From Bartonella florencae (lineage in GTDB: Bacteria; Pseudomonadota; Alphaproteobacteria; Rhizobiales; Rhizobiaceae): 64,000 bases of DNA. Positions 63,666 to 64,000 of the stretch are shown here, in pieces (the stretch's first letter is position 1; each line of letters begins with the position of its first letter). Below the pieces are notes generated by a model. The model had not been told where the DNA came from and did not search any database. It was given only the letters and a program-made list of their open reading frames with translations. Location of the stretch: contig NZ_HE997451.1 in assembly GCF_000312525.1 (NCBI RefSeq), positions 328,898-392,897 of the forward strand. The letters run 5' to 3'. Position numbers and translations under genes: made by a program.

Positions 63666-64000
63666 TTAGAAGTTCAAGCCACCCTCACGAGCAGCTTCAG
63701 CCAAAGCCTTTACTCTACCGTGGTAAACATATGCCCCACGATCAAAAACCACCTCATTAACACCAGCTTTTTTTGCACGCTCAGCAATTAACTTACCAAC
63801 AGCAAAAGCGGCCTCTTTATCAGCACCACTTTTTAATGATTTTTTCAAATCGCTCTCAAGGGTAGAGGCCGAAACAAGCGTATAGCCACGCAAGTCATCG
63901 ATAATTTGAGCATAGATATTCTGGTTTGAGCGATAAACACTAAGCCGTGGACGATCACTAGAAACCGTCTTAATTCTACGACGAACACGCCGTGCACGAC
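63666..64000 (-). CDS. rplR: 50S ribosomal protein L18 (5' end outside window)
   Basis: Large-subunit protein that carries 5S rRNA. 111 codons are present. The frame runs off the right end, where it reads [20 protein letters not shown], the known Arg-rich L18 N-terminal region, and ends in [14 protein letters not shown]. The usual length is about 120 residues, so only about nine codons are missing. First gene seen here of the spc operon. Confidence 0.96.
   Translation of the reverse strand, partial: RARRVRRRIKTVSSDRPRLSVYRSNQNIYAQIIDDLRGYTLVSASTLESDLKKSLKSGADKEAAFAVGKLIAERAKKAGVNEVVFDRGAYVYHGRVKALAEAAREGGLNF

Overview
The window looks like a chromosomal segment of a Bartonella species (Alphaproteobacteria, Hyphomicrobiales). 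The DNA is AT-rich, the proteins are plainly rhizobial in type (GlpX next to homoserine dehydrogenase, ATP12 chaperone, NdvA, the short 192-residue adenylate kinase, the rplQ-degP-rarA order), many genes are separated by long gene-poor spacers, and GyrA carries an alanine at the main quinolone-resistance position as reported for Bartonella. The species cannot be fixed from the sequence alone.

Layout. 1-13.9 kb: 3' part of dnaE, recG, the amino-sugar genes glmU and glmS behind ccdA, an exported protein behind an A-type iron-sulfur carrier, then dgt and argS. 14-21 kb: a long SPOR-domain membrane protein, a small membrane protein, ilvE, and the hom-glpX pair. 21-30 kb: tRNA-Glu with its promoter, a nonsense-interrupted small gene, icd, two convergent MFS transporters, tgt, and two long spacers with candidate orphan terminators. 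29.8-41.8 kb: two cyclophilins, coaD, gyrA, ssb (with a decayed ssb fragment directly upstream), uvrA, the glnB-glnA nitrogen pair, an exported protein and ATP12. 42.5-46.5 kb: an accessory cluster. 46.9-64 kb: an RluA-family pseudouridine synthase, ndvA, alaS, recA, rarA, degP and the 3' half of the ribosomal spc/alpha operons (rplR to rplQ, including secY, adk and rpoA).

The most unusual part is the 42.5-46.5 kb cluster. It reads as one operon on the plus strand: a prephenate-decarboxylase-like (BacA-type) protein broken by frameshifts, a protein with an HDYxHH motif broken by frameshifts (two at homopolymers), a 55-residue coupled ORF, an EamA-type exporter broken by one in-frame stop, and an intact ATP-grasp ligase. 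Together this resembles a decaying bacilysin/anticapsin-like dipeptide pathway (modified aromatic precursor, amino-acid ligase, exporter). It sits between ATP12 and the pseudouridine synthase, which I recall as near-neighbours in related genomes.

Most other genes are housekeeping: replication and repair (dnaE, recG, ssb, uvrA, recA, rarA, gyrA), translation, cell-wall precursor synthesis, nitrogen assimilation and central metabolism. Non-ATG starts with good ribosome binding sites are common (recA, rpsM, ndvA, gyrA, ccdA, rarA, the first MFS gene, the exporter, dnaE).
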